Of a DNA stretch of 64,000 bases, positions 44,478 to 56,383 are shown in pieces (position 1 is the stretch's first letter; the number at the start of each line of letters is the position of its first letter). This DNA is from Amorphophallus konjac. Lineage: Eukaryota > Streptophyta > Magnoliopsida > Alismatales > Araceae. The stretch covers positions 445,468,053-445,532,052 of the forward strand of contig CM040118.1 of assembly GCA_022559845.1 (NCBI GenBank). The letters run 5' to 3'. A model generated the notes under the pieces. The model was given only the letters and a program-made list of their open reading frames with translations. It was not told the DNA's origin and did not search any database. The position numbers and the translations under genes are program-made.

Positions 44478-45368
44478 ATGGCCACTTCCTACTTAACCTA
44501 CTCGCCACCCATGGATTACATTCTAGATGATGATATTACCTTTGACGGATCATGTTCTAGTGATTATGTTAGGTGGGAGGCTACCATGAAAAGGTACTTT
44601 GAAAAGACTTGGGTATATGGACCCGCGAGAGTCCGCAAGGCCAAGGGACGATTTCGGGGTCAAGCCAAGAGTAAGTGGGAACACATAGAGGGATTAAGAA
44701 GGGTTAGGAGGCAAGAACTCATTTCTTCATGTTATGATATGAAGGAAGAACTTAGAAAGATCTATATCCCCAAATATTCCCACCCCTCCTACTCAAACAC
44801 CCCTAGCCCGAGGAGCACTACCACTCCTCCATCCCCACCCGGCCAACTTGAGACCACCTTTAGGCCTCCACCCCCACCACTCCCAACAAATCCCCTCTCA
44901 ACCATCACCGCTACACTCCGCCACCAAATCATGTCCCTTAGGACCCAAATAATTCAAGCATCCACCACCCCACCTAACCCCATGAGGGTCCCCACACCCC
45001 AACCAAAACCCCCTTCCACAAACCTCACTATCCAAACCCAATTAGCCCCCACTTCCACCCCTCCACAACCGGCCGATCCTAAGGGGAAGAGACCCCTAAC
45101 TGACCCGATTTCCCCAATAAGGACCACCACAATAAGGACCACCACTACCCCTCCATTTTTCCCTATAAGGAACACTCCCCCCAAGACCGACCAACCCAAG
45201 CCACCACAACCAACCCACTCCCACTCCCTCCCCCAAAACTCCCATGTCCTAGTCCCCCACTACTTCCCCTCCCTATCCCAAACCAAGTTTCCCTTTACCT
45301 TCCACCCCGGGTGCGCCATGCACCAACCCTCATCACCATACCACCAAAAGACCCTCTCACCTCCTTAG
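44478..45368 (+). CDS. Truncated Gag with proline-rich linker, element B (296 aa)
   Basis: The ATG at 44478 opens a region resembling the N-terminal half of a chromovirus capsid: Phe-Asp-Gly (about residue 20), then a Trp-Glu-x-x-Met-x-x-Tyr-Phe-Glu segment and Met-Lys-Glu-Glu-Leu-Arg-Lys-x-Tyr-Ile-Pro near residue 95. The remaining 190 residues are rich in Pro, Thr, Ser and Gln with no zinc knuckle. The next ORF starts in another frame and overlaps by 58 bases (45311-45368). Without a knuckle this protein probably cannot package RNA alone. It may co-assemble with the Gag of an autonomous relative. Element A has no counterpart of this part. Confidence 0.68.
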   Translation: MATSYLTYSPPMDYILDDDITFDGSCSSDYVRWEATMKRYFEKTWVYGPARVRKAKGRFRGQAKSKWEHIEGLRRVRRQELISSCYDMKEELRKIYIPKYSHPSYSNTPSPRSTTTPPSPPGQLETTFRPPPPPLPTNPLSTITATLRHQIMSLRTQIIQASTTPPNPMRVPTPQPKPPSTNLTIQTQLAPTSTPPQPADPKGKRPLTDPISPIRTTTIRTTTTPPFFPIRNTPPKTDQPKPPQPTHSHSLPQNSHVLVPHYFPSLSQTKFPFTFHPGCAMHQPSSPYHQKTLSPP

Positions 45369-47194
45369 AGGAGGAACCCATACCCGACCCCATAGTGGTG
45401 AACACTCCGGACCCTATCCCTACCACGGAGACCACCCATGACCAAGTAGAAGAAGAAACATCACATGGTGACCTTCACCTTACACCACCCTCTCTAGTTA
45501 GAGCCAAACTCATCTTAGGGGAACCCCTTATTAGTTGGCTAAAGAAGAGCCCAATAAGAGAGATCGCGGCCCATGATTTCCCTCCCATAAAGGAAAACCT
45601 TCTCATAGTGCACCTCTCTTCCTATCACACCATAATCCAAACATCCTACCAAGTGGAAACCTTAGAGGACCTTCTCAAGGGCTTAGCTTGGCAATTTGAG
45701 TTGACCAGCTTGTTGACCCCCATGGCCCACCAATCTAGGAGCCTTGACCTCCTACACCTTTGTGTCGGGTCTATCACCTCGGTTTACACCATTAGTTGCT
45801 ACACTAGTGACCTCCTTCTATTCCTCCCCACACCTGATGAGCCCGACCTTCTCCTCAATTTGGAGCTTCTTATATCGGGTGGAAAGTCAAGCCCTCCCCT
45901 CATGGCCGAGCCACCCACAAAGAACTTCGACCCAATTGTCTCATTAGAGGAGGATGACCCACCACTATTTGAGGATCTTGAGGACATAGGGCCCCTCCCT
46001 CTCGATAACCCTTTTTATGATCCCTTTGATCCCTTCCAATAGGGGTCAAAGAACCCATGGGACCCAACCACCTTATTCACCACCCACCTTTCTCTATCCC
46101 AACCCACCATGTTTGACCCAATCCACCCCATCCTAGACCCGGGTTACACCTTGGGAGTCATGACCTTGGGCCACATATCCCTAGGTAATAAGGTTGTGCC
46201 CCACCCCATGATGACCACCTTCTTAGATCCATTCGATCCTTTCCAATGGGAGTTCAAAGGTTGTCCCACACCTATGCACATGGAAGTCACCTTTGGGAAA
46301 AGCATGCATGTGTCTAGGCTTACCACACCACTTGGCATGAACACTATGTTGGGTCCATTCATTCATATCACCCACATGTCAAGTAGAAAATATGAATGGT
46401 CCAAATTCAGATGTAATGGTCCTCCTTCATTCATCATGGGTCGTAGGCATGATAGGAGTATTCATGGATGTCCGGGTCCCCCGACATTTGTCACCCCCAT
46501 GCATGACCGGATCACCTATGGATGCCCTGGTCCTCCACATTCCATCAAAGTCTTCTTGGCGTCAAAACATGATTGGTCTACTTTTGGTTACCCAGGTCCA
46601 CCTATCACCCCTAGAAAGTCAGCATTCACAAAATTGCATGAAAATCTTTGCAAGCACATCAGCAAGGAAAATGAGACTTATAAAAGGCAGGCTGACTCCC
46701 ATAGGCATCACCAAGAATTCCACGTGGGTAACTTTGTGATGGTGAGGACGGAGAGGCTCTCCCTGGGAGCCATCTCCAAATTGAGGTCTCGTGGGGCTGG
46801 TCCCTTCCAGGTTCTGAGGTGCATTGGCACTAGTGCCTATGAGTTAGATCTTTCCGAGGAGTACGAAGTGAGCCCCACATTCAACGTGGCCGACGTAGTG
46901 CCATATAAGGGTCCCACGGTGGTACCCAGTGAGGATATTGAGCCCACACCCCTCATTGAGAGAGCACTCACCCGTGAGAAGAGTCCACTAGCCAGGAGAG
47001 CCCAGCGTGAGCAAATTGAGCAAATATTGGATGAACAGGTCACTACCACTAGAAGCAAGGTGACTGAGCACTATCTCGTCGGGTGGATGGATTGGTCTCC
47101 TTTGGAAGACTTGCGGGCGGTATCGCTTCTACACCGTCCGAGGAGGGAAGGACTCTTACTCGACAGAGTCGAGTTCTCCGCACCCCGGGAGTAT
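45311..47194 (+). pseudogene. Unknown accessory domain, Pro-Gly-Pro-Pro repeats and pol tail, element B
   Basis: The single frame runs from 45311 with one TAG at 46040. A DPFDPFQW repeat further on shows that codon was probably Trp TGG. Residues about 60-180 match element A: Glu-Pro-Leu-x-Ser-Trp-Leu-Lys (near 45525), Ser-Tyr-His (near 45625), Gly-Ser-Ile-Thr-Ser-Val-Tyr-Thr (45768-45791), Pro-Asp-Glu-Pro-Asp (near 45835). DPFDPF occurs near 46020 and 46230. Four repeats of about 25 residues ending in (Gly/Asn)-Pro-Pro lie at 46390-46600. The C-terminus (46620-47194) is an integrase GPY/F-like region (Gly-Ala-Gly-Pro-Phe near 46793) and a chromodomain-like tail (Ile-Leu-Asp-Glu-Gln-Val near 47024). 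I know no function for the shared domain. Confidence 0.72.
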
Positions 47195-49591
47195 GATGGG
47201 GACATCACCTCCCATGCCCACATTCACGGCTCGTCTCCTCGCCCCGGTTGCATCCGGCATGGTCTAGTTATTTATTTTAAGTCCTATGTAATTTTTTTCA
47301 AGTCATATCATTGTATTTTCTCTTTTATTTGAGTCTAGTACCTAGGTTAATGAGTCATCTACCTAAGTTAAGTGTCATAGGGTTGATTAGTTTGTTATTG
47401 GGCCCAATTCATTGGGCTAGGCCCAAGGGCGCCCCCTACCCGTTGGTTATTTGTCATTGTTGCATGAGTCAGGGACTTTTTGTAAAATGTGGGTTGCCTA
47501 TATATAGGACCTCATTCCCCCCCCATTTCAAATCAATGAATGAATGAATGAATGAAAACTTTCCATTTGAGAGTTCAAATTTTCTTAGTGGAGTGAATCC
47601 ATTATTTGGGTGAGAAGCCCTAGGGAGTGAATCCCACCTACCCCCCCTCTCCTCTCTCTCTCTCCCTCCAAGAGGGGTTCGCCCCCTACTCTCTCTCCTC
47701 CCCTCCCAACCACTCCTATCTCCCACCTACCCCATTAAGGCCTCTCCCCTTCCCCACAACCCTCTTTACTCTACCCCCCTAGTTCCAAGGGAGAACCCCC
47801 CAATCCCCACTCCACCCTCCAACCACCAACCACCCCATCCCTTTCCCAAAGACTTTTCCCTCTCCCCCATGCAACCCTTCACCTCCCTAGGCCATTTGAA
47901 TTCAAAATTTCCCTTCCCTCCCCAACCTTATGTCACCCCCATCCCTCTCCATTAGGGCTGGTCGCCCCTTTCCTTCCCTCCACTCCCCACCACCCATTAC
48001 ACCCTCCACCCTCCTCTCACCTTCCACCTTGGTTGAACCAGTGGAACCCTGCGCCCTTTTCCTCTCCCTCCACCTCCACACTACCCCTAACCACCCTCCA
48101 CACCTCCCCCACATTCCCCACCTATCACTCATCCTCTCCCCTTCACCATTTATCCACATCTCCATCTCAACTCAAGGTCAATTGGAAGCTTCTTCGACGA
48201 ACCTGGTTGCAGCTGGTGACCTGCAGAGGACCACCTGCTTGCAGTGACGACCCCGACCACATCCCAGCGAATCTGAAGACCCAAGAGGTACCCACGGAAG
48301 CGCCTGCCAGTCTTCTTCGCAACGGCGGTGGTTTCGTCATCGTCCGAGCACCGTGCTGCCCGGAAGAGCAGTTCTTCCTCGACTGCACAAAGCATCTCTG
48401 GCAGGAAACAAAAACCTGAGTGGAAGCTCGACTGCGGCGATCCTACTGGGAATCTGAACCAGAGTTCTTCTGAAAAAATCTTGTACTCCGAGTTTTCTTT
48501 CATCCCCAAGAAGCAGAACTCAGTTTGGCATCCGGATCTGAAAGTTATCAATTCTCTTCCCCAGGTGTGCGGTTCTGCCTCCACTCAGTCTGCACCGACC
48601 CCCCCTCAATGTTCAGAGTCTACCGGTCTGATCTGACAACATTTGGCATCTCCGTCAGGATTGTTTCGAAGAGGACTCACAGGTGGTTCCAACGACTTCA
48701 GCGGCGCTTCATTCTGAGCTCAGGAGCGCTGGTGGCAACCTCTTCTTCCTGCTGTGGTGATCCAGAAGCAGTCAGAACTGAAGGTCTGCCTCCCTGTTCG
48801 AGACTCTGCCCTGGCCAACAGTGACTTCCCAAAATTCTAGAAACATTTGGACGACTTCCCGGTCCTCCTATGAATATTTTCCAGGTGGTCTCGTCCTCAA
48901 CAAAATTCGGGAGCAGTCACAGCAGCCACTTCTTCGACCATCTGTCAGCACTCGCAGAGAGCAGGCAGAACTGATCTCAGTCTCCATTCGGCGTTCTTTT
49001 CCCCGTTTCTCCCCTCCCCGCTTGGCCGGCTGAAGGCCCCTCCCTTTGTGGAGGTAGATTTGGATGTAATAACAAGTTGTCCCCACCCCAAGATCCCCCT
49101 CCTACGAGAGGTGTAGTTTTGTAATTGTTTAAACATGTCAAGCTGCCCCGACGCGGTGTGTGGGGATCCCCACGCCTCCCCGCTCGTCCACGTCTCCGAG
49201 CGGGACCGATTTCTTCAAACCGGTCGAGTAAGTGCTCCAAACTTTGCTCTACTTAGTATTTGTTCATTCAATATTAGTTCATAACTCCGCTGGCCATGAA
49301 TGAGAGCCCGATCCTTAAGCTCCCTTGCTATAAGAGATCGTCGTGGGAAAAGTGTGGAACCCGTGCCCTCGGCATGACGTCGGCTCCCTTGAATTGGGCT
49401 GCCATTACCCTTGGGAGTCAACCTTGGCCTTGCTAGCCCTCTACCAGCAAGGGCCCAACCCTCTCAACCTCACCTTGGCATTGCCAAGTTACCCCGGGAC
49501 TTGGGTGAGCATCGGGTGAGCGGTCGCCATTATCGGTCCGTTTGAATGCTAAATTGTGCTTGCTTGGTAAGTCCTAGGTGGTTTCACATCA
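47194..49591 (+). repeat. 3' LTR of element B (2398 bp)
   Basis: This is the second copy of 41969-44369. The preceding CACCCCGGGAGTA is the likely purine-rich primer. The two copies differ by scattered, mainly C/T changes; the first 53 bases differ at three positions. Confidence 0.95.
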
Positions 49592-50260
49592 CTCATTCAA
49601 TGAGAACACTTCGTGCAAGCATAGGGCGGCCCTGGAGAACCAATATTCTGCGTCGCTAGTTGCAATTCTGAGGTTTCCGTAAGATACATGCGGAACACCA
49701 GAATGATCCGAAAGCAACCTCGAAGGCATACGAGCTTGGCAGAAATCATCCCAGGGGTTACCATTTCAGGGAAGAAGGTCCACGTACTCTCCAAGAGAGG
49801 GTGGCAGCACAAACCGGTGTGCCGAAGGGCAAATCAGTGCAAATCCAGGGAAAATCGATATGGGTTCTGCACGTCTTGGAAATCTGGGGAAGCCCCGAAT
49901 CAACACTTCAAAACATATTTCAGGACTACTGCACCAACTCCAAAGCTACTCCGGATGACGAGCTCTCACCGGGTTAATTTCGGGGTAAAATGACAAAATT
50001 ATGAAAATGCCCCTAGATGGCCTAGTTGGTGGCGCTACTTCACCTGATTCGGTGGCGCCTAGGCAGAGTCGATGACACCTTAAAGATGAGTCGATGGTGT
50101 TGTTAAGGCTGAGGCGGTAGCGGCCTATGATGCTGAACCGGTGGCGCACAGGGCCAAGTCGGCCATCCCCCTGGCTCGCGGAGTCAGTGACGCATCGGGC
50201 GTACGTTGAGTCGGCAACAGCCCCATCCATCGGCCAAACGATGCCCTGTTTTGGGCAATC

Positions 50261-50272
50261 GTCTATAAATAG
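50261..50272 (+). promoter_or_regulatory. TATA box of the Tat LTR
   Basis: GTCTATAAATAG follows the U3 repeat array and precedes an A/G-rich leader, which is the usual promoter layout in plant LTRs. Confidence 0.65.
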
Positions 50273-51949
50273 AGCTGCTAGCCCTCGAGAAAAGGGGGAT
50301 CGAAAGGAAAAAAGGGAACGGAGGAGAAAGAAAAGGCCAGATAGAGGGGAGGGGGAGCAATCGAAAGAAGCGAGAAGAAGAAGTCATGGAGGAGAACCAG
50401 GGAGAGCAAGAAGAAGGTGGGTCATGGAGGGGATCTACGTTTTCCCTTCTGCTCCGTGTTTTTTCTGAGTTCTTCCTTTTCCTTTTAAGCAGTTCTTTTC
50501 TTTTCCTCTTTGGAATTCCTCCAAGCGCTGTAATCCCCGTTCCCATGCTGCTGTAATTAACAGAGAAGGTGAATAGAAGAAGGCTCCGGCCCCCTTTTGC
50601 TGTGGCTTAAGCATATCCTTTTTCCTATTGCTCTATTTCTTGCCAACTGCAGTTGTTTCTATCGATTACGCTTTGAGATTCCCGATCTCCCCTGAGCGTG
50701 AGGAGGCCCTCTGGGCCAAATTAATGACAGATTCCGTGATCGCTCGTCTTAGGGTATTTTTGCTTTCTTTCCATGGGATAATGGCTTGCAGCCACGCCCT
50801 TTGTGGGCGACAATAAATTACCCCTCCCCAGGGGCAGTTCTTTCACCGATAGCGTAGTTTTGTCTACAATCATGGGTTTCGTTTGAGTGAATGATGAATG
50901 AGAGACTGCTGAGTGCCCTTTCACTCGTTTCTGTCAGTTGTAAGGGCGCCAGTGCACTCTGATAGTCAATATGATAGTTGTCTGTTACTTTCTTCCGGAA
51001 CTACCATATGCCCCCTCTCTGTGTTCGATGATTTATCCCTGAAGGTCTCGACCCCCGTTCGTCTGACCTCTGGTGGCAGTGAGCATGAGTTGCCTAGGGC
51101 ATTTATGACTGCTCGCAGAATGGGGCTTGTCTCATGGTGAAGTAGAGTGGTATGTTGTGTCCCTGAAATTGTTGCTAATCGATGAACGGTTTTCTCCGAT
51201 TGTTTCAAATTGTCCCTGACTAGGGAGGGGTACAGCCCTTTTCACTCGTTTGCTCAATTTCCTTGAACCAACGCCACTCTGGGTTCCAGGGGGTCTGTCG
51301 TCTTGTCACATGTTCCCCTGGAAGCCCTTTGCACTGACTGAGCAAATGAAATTGCCATCTGTATGGCTACAATCAGAGGCCAGTTGCACCCCTGGATCAT
51401 GATGAGTCTCTAGTAGGCTGGCCCTCGAGACTCTATTCGTGATGACCTCAAGGACTGAGGCAGTCCACCTTGGCTCTTCAGTATCTACGGTTTGGCACCG
51501 TCTACCACGTGCCATGCCACTTGTCTAATTGAACATCTCCCTGTGCTGGGGAGATGCTGCCCAAATTTTCTCAGACAAGACTATGTTTTCACGATGATTT
51601 GCTTTTAACCTCTGACAGATCGTGGGGCAAGCTTATATGATCATGCATGGTACTCAGAGGGACCTATACATCAACGGCTGTCTAGTACTGGAGTATGAAC
51701 CTCGCACAGACAAACAAAAAGGGAGAGCAGACAAGTGAATGAGAGAAGAACACAAATATATATAAAAGATGATAACGGCAGAATTTCTCCTAACACCTGG
51801 GCAGTCATGCCTTTGGGTTCTTAAATCTTCACGAATTCTCATTCAAATGCCCTTTTTGATGTGAAACCACAAGCAAAAATTTTCTTGTCGAAGCTTAAAT
51901 GGTGGATCCTTGTGACTCGGTGGCGTCACAACCGAATTAACCCCTCATG

Positions 51950-52500
51950 AACTTCGATTCGGTGGCGACGCCACCGAATCACTTTCCCCTTCGCCCGCTA
52001 CCGAATCACCTTCTTCTCCAACTGCATTGACTCCACATATTGTCCTCCCCTTCACTAGCCTCGATGCTATCATCCCTCTCTGCCACTAACATCGACGCAC
52101 ATCGCCTTCCCCTTCACTAGCACCGACCCAGCACATCGCCTTCCTCTCCACTAGCCTCGAAGCACATCACCCTCCTCTTCACTCGCACCGACCCACATCG
52201 CCTTCTCTTCACTAGCACCGACTTGGCCATCATACTCTTCTTCATTAGCATCGACCTCACCCCTACCCTGCACTGACCTCCCTCCAGTATGCACCGACCA
52301 TCACCTTCGTTCACACCAATGCACCCTCATTCCCTCTTGCCATTGCGTCGATGCATCATCTCCCCTTTTCACCATTGCCTCGACGCCACCATTGCACTAA
52401 CCTTCCTCTTCGTTTGCACCGATGCACCCCCTACCCCATCCACCCTGCACTGACCTCTGCCACCACTACACCGACCCTTGCAGCGCCTGCCGTCGACTCG
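51950..52500 (+). repeat. Array of CACCGACC/CATCGACC units, about 36 bp period
   Basis: Units of the type CTTCACTAGCACCGACCC followed by ACATCGCCTTC repeat with substitutions. In reverse complement the core reads GGTCGGTGC or GGTCGATGC, the same word that fills U3 of the SIRE-like LTR at 36956-37615. Confidence 0.85.
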
Positions 52501-53126
52501 ATCCATCTACGTGCTTCTCTTGCTAAATATTCCTGAATAAATAGCCGAATGCATTATATGTATACATACATATGTATATATGTGTATATATATATGTCCA
52601 TATGAACATGCTGATATCATGTGCTTTCCATGCTCTTGGTAAATAACTCTTTCTAATCACCCATGTTAGGGTCATAATGCCCGCCTGTGTGTTTGGTCAA
52701 ACTTCGGTATATAAAATGGCGTCTAACAGAAGGTCGGGTCCCACCTGACTGGAAGTGTCGCTATGCGTGATAGTGGTCTTCGGACCTAAGTTCCCCGCCT
52801 CGTACTGAAGTGTTAGCGTAATAAATCTTAATTCCTCTTGCATGAATAAAAGAAAACATGGGGGCCTGTGTAGTTTCGTGTTTATGTCACTTCCGATATG
52901 TCATTATCATTCGGCCCCGAGTGGCACTTATCTTGATAATTAATCAAGGGTTTTCCTCCTTCTCAGAGGATGTAATTAACGCTATAGCCTTTACGGTATA
53001 GCGGACTTCCGGTCCCTACCCGAACCTCACAATCGACTGACCCAGTCAGATCGAGCGCACGATAAATTTTGTCACTCCGGTGGCTGGCACGCCTACGCAA
53101 TCCAAATAAAATCGATGTCACCAAAG

Positions 53127-53145
53127 TGGCACGCCCGGTGGGACC
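53127..53145 (+). promoter_or_regulatory. Primer binding site of the Tat element
   Basis: TGGCACGCCCGGTGGGACC lies 3-6 bases after the LTR end. It is not the initiator-Met type used by the other elements here. The position and the TGGC start support a primer role; I do not name the tRNA. Confidence 0.65.
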
Positions 53146-53281
53146 AAGTGTCCCTTCATCTCTTTGCCAAGATAGGAAGCCACTTGGGGCTTCCCCCAAG
53201 AATACTGATCGTCTGCATGTTTCTATGATTGCAGGAGAGCAAGAATGGAGACCGGACTAGCTACACTCGTGTTCGGTTCGG

Positions 53282-56200
53282 ATGTCATCAACAACAACGT
53301 CAACCACCAGTACCTGGCGGTGCCCACTGTGTTTGGGTCCTTCCCGCCCACTATCGGCTTCCCCAAATTTTTTGGGGCTGGCCTTTACTGAATTATTGGG
53401 AGTCGAGTCTCCCGAGCCGACAATGGTCAAGAAGGCTGAAGAAATCAAAGTCCCCGAGGCCCCGCACTGCGAAGACCCATCGAAGATGCCGACAAGGGAG
53501 GTTAGCTGCATGGTGCATCACGCCACCAACAGGGTTCGCCATATTTGCAACAGAAAGCCCAGAGGCCGTCAGCAGAGGAGCATCAGTATGAAAGCTGCTA
53601 CTGTTGTCACCGGGCACCTCTCGGCATCTGGAAAGTCTATTCTTATTGGAGGTGTCCACCTCTTCCTCGATGGACGTGATGCCCAGGCCATCCCTGACCG
53701 GGTGGTCCCTGTGGTGCCTATTCACAACTCCTTTCAGGCCTTGTCTAGAAGAAGGGCAGAGAAGGAAGAAGAAGGTCACCAAGACCGAAGAGAGCTCACC
53801 ACACGGCCAAGGAAGTTTAAACAAGTGTGCGTCCCCAAGAGGGTCCAACCCAGGAAAGAAGACACGCCCATCCGTCCCTATGAGCCCAGATCAAGGGAGA
53901 TCGGGAGGAGGAGAAATGAGAGGGGTGCGGCCCCAGAAGAGGAGGAGTATGCGGTTGCGGAGCTTCCGTGCCGTGAAGTTTTCCATGCCTGCGCCAGGCA
54001 GGCCGATATCCCAATTGTAAGGGGAAGGTTCTATCAGCCATCGGAGAGAGCCCGATTGGCATATCTGCCTCAGGTGCGAGGCCACATGCTATCTCCCATT
54101 CCCCACGGGGGGCGGGATCAAGAAGAAATGACCGATATGGTCAGAGGGTATTTCATAGGCTTAGGCAAACCCTCGCTAGGCCAACAGCGCCTGCTCCAAG
54201 CAGCTATGGCTGAAGAGGAGGAGTACCCACCAATGGAGATTGGGGAAGAAGAAAATAGACAAGCCTCGTCCGTGGATGATAACGGACATAAAGACCAGTT
54301 CCAGCAATACTAGGACGCCACAGAAACCCCACCACAGCAAGGGGGAAGGACGAGGAGAACGTCAGTCTTTGAAAGACTGGCCTACCCAAGCCGGGTGAAG
54401 AGAAGTGTCTCCAAATATAGGAGGAATTTGAATATTGTTACTTGCAATATGGTCAGAGTGGCCAGAAGATGTGACGGTTTGCCAGATGAACCGCAGGAGT
54501 TGGCTCGTCTAGCCAATCGGCCCAGGGCAGATACCAGGCTGGTCATAGCTGCTAGAGAAAGACTACAAATGATGGAAGAAGACCGGGAGGTTTCCAAAAT
54601 AACCGCCACCCTAGCTGTTAATATGGTGACCACCAAGGAAGACGAAGTCTTGCTGAATGCCTCGCCTGAGGGAGCTTCGGGAGAAGCAGTGGAAGGCACA
54701 TCAAGCACGGCGACTATGGACCCGTCTGTATTGATGCTGCTGCAGAAATATCAGCAGGAGATTGAACTCCTTAAGAAACAATTGCAAGATAAAAATGAAC
54801 AAATATCCACTTCCAAGCAGCCGGAAGTGCTAGCAGAATCTTCGCAGGGAGGGATTCACCCCCGTGATTTCCCACCTCTATACACTCTGCCTCAGCCAGC
54901 CGAGCATAGCCAAGATGCTCCGTTGTAAAAGGCTCCTCAGCCATTGATACTGCCAATATTGCCGCAGTTGCATCAGGCACCTTTGCTGCGCCCGCTCCCG
55001 CAGGCGACTGTACTAAACACACCATACCGGTAGCCAGCCCACTTCTATCCGGAGCAAGCAGATCCTGCAACAGTGAACTGACTTATGGTCGAGAAGATGA
55101 TAGAAATGAAATTGGCTGAGCGGGGTGAAGGTGAGTACATGGCTTTTGATGCCTACCGGGTGCCTTACCCACCACACCATGCTGCCAAGTGGCTTCCCCC
55201 GAGAGTCAGCAAGCCACCGAAGTTTGAAAAGTTCAACAGGTAGGGGTCCCCAAAGGAGCACATAGCCTATTACATGACCGTCATGGGGGATCTGGCCTCT
55301 GACGAGTCATATCTACTGAAATATTTTGGGTCCTCCCTAACGGGGCTCGCATTTGAATGGTATTCAAGCTTGCCGGTCGGGTCGATCAGCGACTGGCCAG
55401 ATATGCAGAAGAGATTCCCAGAAAGGTTCCATGTGACCAAAAGAGAAGTTACTATAGTCGAACTCTACGCTACCCGTCAAAGGCCGGATGAGACGGCTCT
55501 TGATTATATATAGAGGTGGAGGAACCTCAGAATGAAGTGCAAGCGGCCCCCGCACCAAGAGGACTCTATACAGATATGTAAGCAAAACCTCCGTAGAGAG
55601 GTGCTAGAAAGGATGATTGGAATGGAGATTAGGTCATTTGACCGTCTTAATAATATAGTAGCCGAGATTGAAGCCTTCCAGGTGAAACATTCAACTGCCA
55701 CATCTGGCACTTCTATACCAAAAGCAAAGGCAGTCGAGCGACGCTCGGCACCTAAAGATGCCAACACCGTCGACTTTAAGGCCTTTGAAAAGCAAAGGGA
55801 TAAAGCTAAAGAAGTCGCTGCGCCTCCACCGGATAAGGCAGATGATAAGAAAGAGGGCCCTTCACTCAAGGACAAGATGAAGAAGGCTTACTCTTTTCCC
55901 AAGGAAAAGACTAAGGTGCTATTTGACTATGTTACCCAGTATGACATAATTACTCTGCCTGAGCCAAAAAGGGAAGAAGATTTGAAGAAACAAGATAGTC
56001 CCAGGTCTTGTCCTTACCACCGAATGCTGGGGCATCCAATTGAAAATTGCTATGTCTTTAAAGACATTATAGAAGGTCTGATAAGGAAGGCAGAGATAGA
56101 TATGGGGGAGTACAAGGTTGATCCCTCGCAGCCACATGAAGTTCTGCTGAAGCAGACGGCTATTAATGTGATATCACTATACCAAACATTACCTGAAGAA

Positions 56201-56383
56201 ATGGCGGAGGTCAGTACGCAGCATACATATGAGGCGTATTTTCTCACACCTCTAAAAGACCAACAGGAATGGCAGTGGGTCTCTGCGAGAAACAAGAAGA
56301 AGCCTTTACCCCGGTCAGCTAAAGGGGTACAAATTCGAGGCGTGACGCCCCGGCTAACCCCGCCATCCCCAGCTCTGGTCTAG
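53282..56383 (+). pseudogene. gag: gag of the Tat element, open frame with stops but no frameshift
   Basis: The ATG at 53282 starts a long Gag. Residues 1-540 are a charged region typical in length for Tat elements but without a named domain. A coiled coil of Glu/Lys/Gln lies near 54730-54800. The capsid domain (55190-55700) has Tyr-Met-x-x-Met-Gly-Asp-Leu, Ala-Phe-Glu-Trp-Tyr and Phe-Pro-Glu-Arg-Phe motifs. A zinc-knuckle-like Cys-Pro-Tyr-His...Gly-His...Cys stands at about 56006-56050. In-frame stops are at 54311, 54926, 55031, 55079, 55241, 55511 and 56381. Several are clear CAG-to-TAG, CAA-to-TAA or CGA-to-TGA changes judged from context. The frame never shifts. The likely role was particle assembly in the cytoplasm. 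Confidence 0.85.

Larger units (their letters stand above)
41969..49591 (+). mobile_element. Non-autonomous Gypsy-derived LTR element B, complete, CTCAT target duplication
   Basis: LTRs at 41969-44369 and 47194-49591 start TGATGGGGAC and end CACATCA. CTCAT stands at 41964-41968 and 49592-49596. The primer site is at 44372-44383. The internal 2.8 kb encode a truncated Gag with a proline-rich linker, the unknown domain shared with element A, Pro-Gly-Pro-Pro repeats, and an integrase C-terminus with chromodomain-like tail. The protease-to-integrase core is absent. The LTRs differ at a few percent, mostly C/T. Confidence 0.93.
49597..53123 (+). repeat. 5' LTR of the Tat element, right part
   Basis: This continues the LTR after element B. 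It has U3 repeats of (G)A(G/T)TCGGTGGCGCC type (50035-50220), TATA GTCTATAAATAG at 50261-50272, a purine-rich leader, and a long R/U5 that includes a CACCGACCCACATCGCC array (51950-52500), a TATG microsatellite (52555-52610) and a second TATA-like GGTATATAAAATGG (52708-52722). It ends ATGTCACCA before the primer site. Total LTR length is about 3980 bp if the start at 41516 is right. No gene is seen in it. Confidence 0.7.

Noticed and set aside
46620..47194. A full integrase in element B
   Set aside because: Only the C-terminal GPY/F-like and chromodomain-like part is present; the zinc finger and D,D(35)E core are absent.
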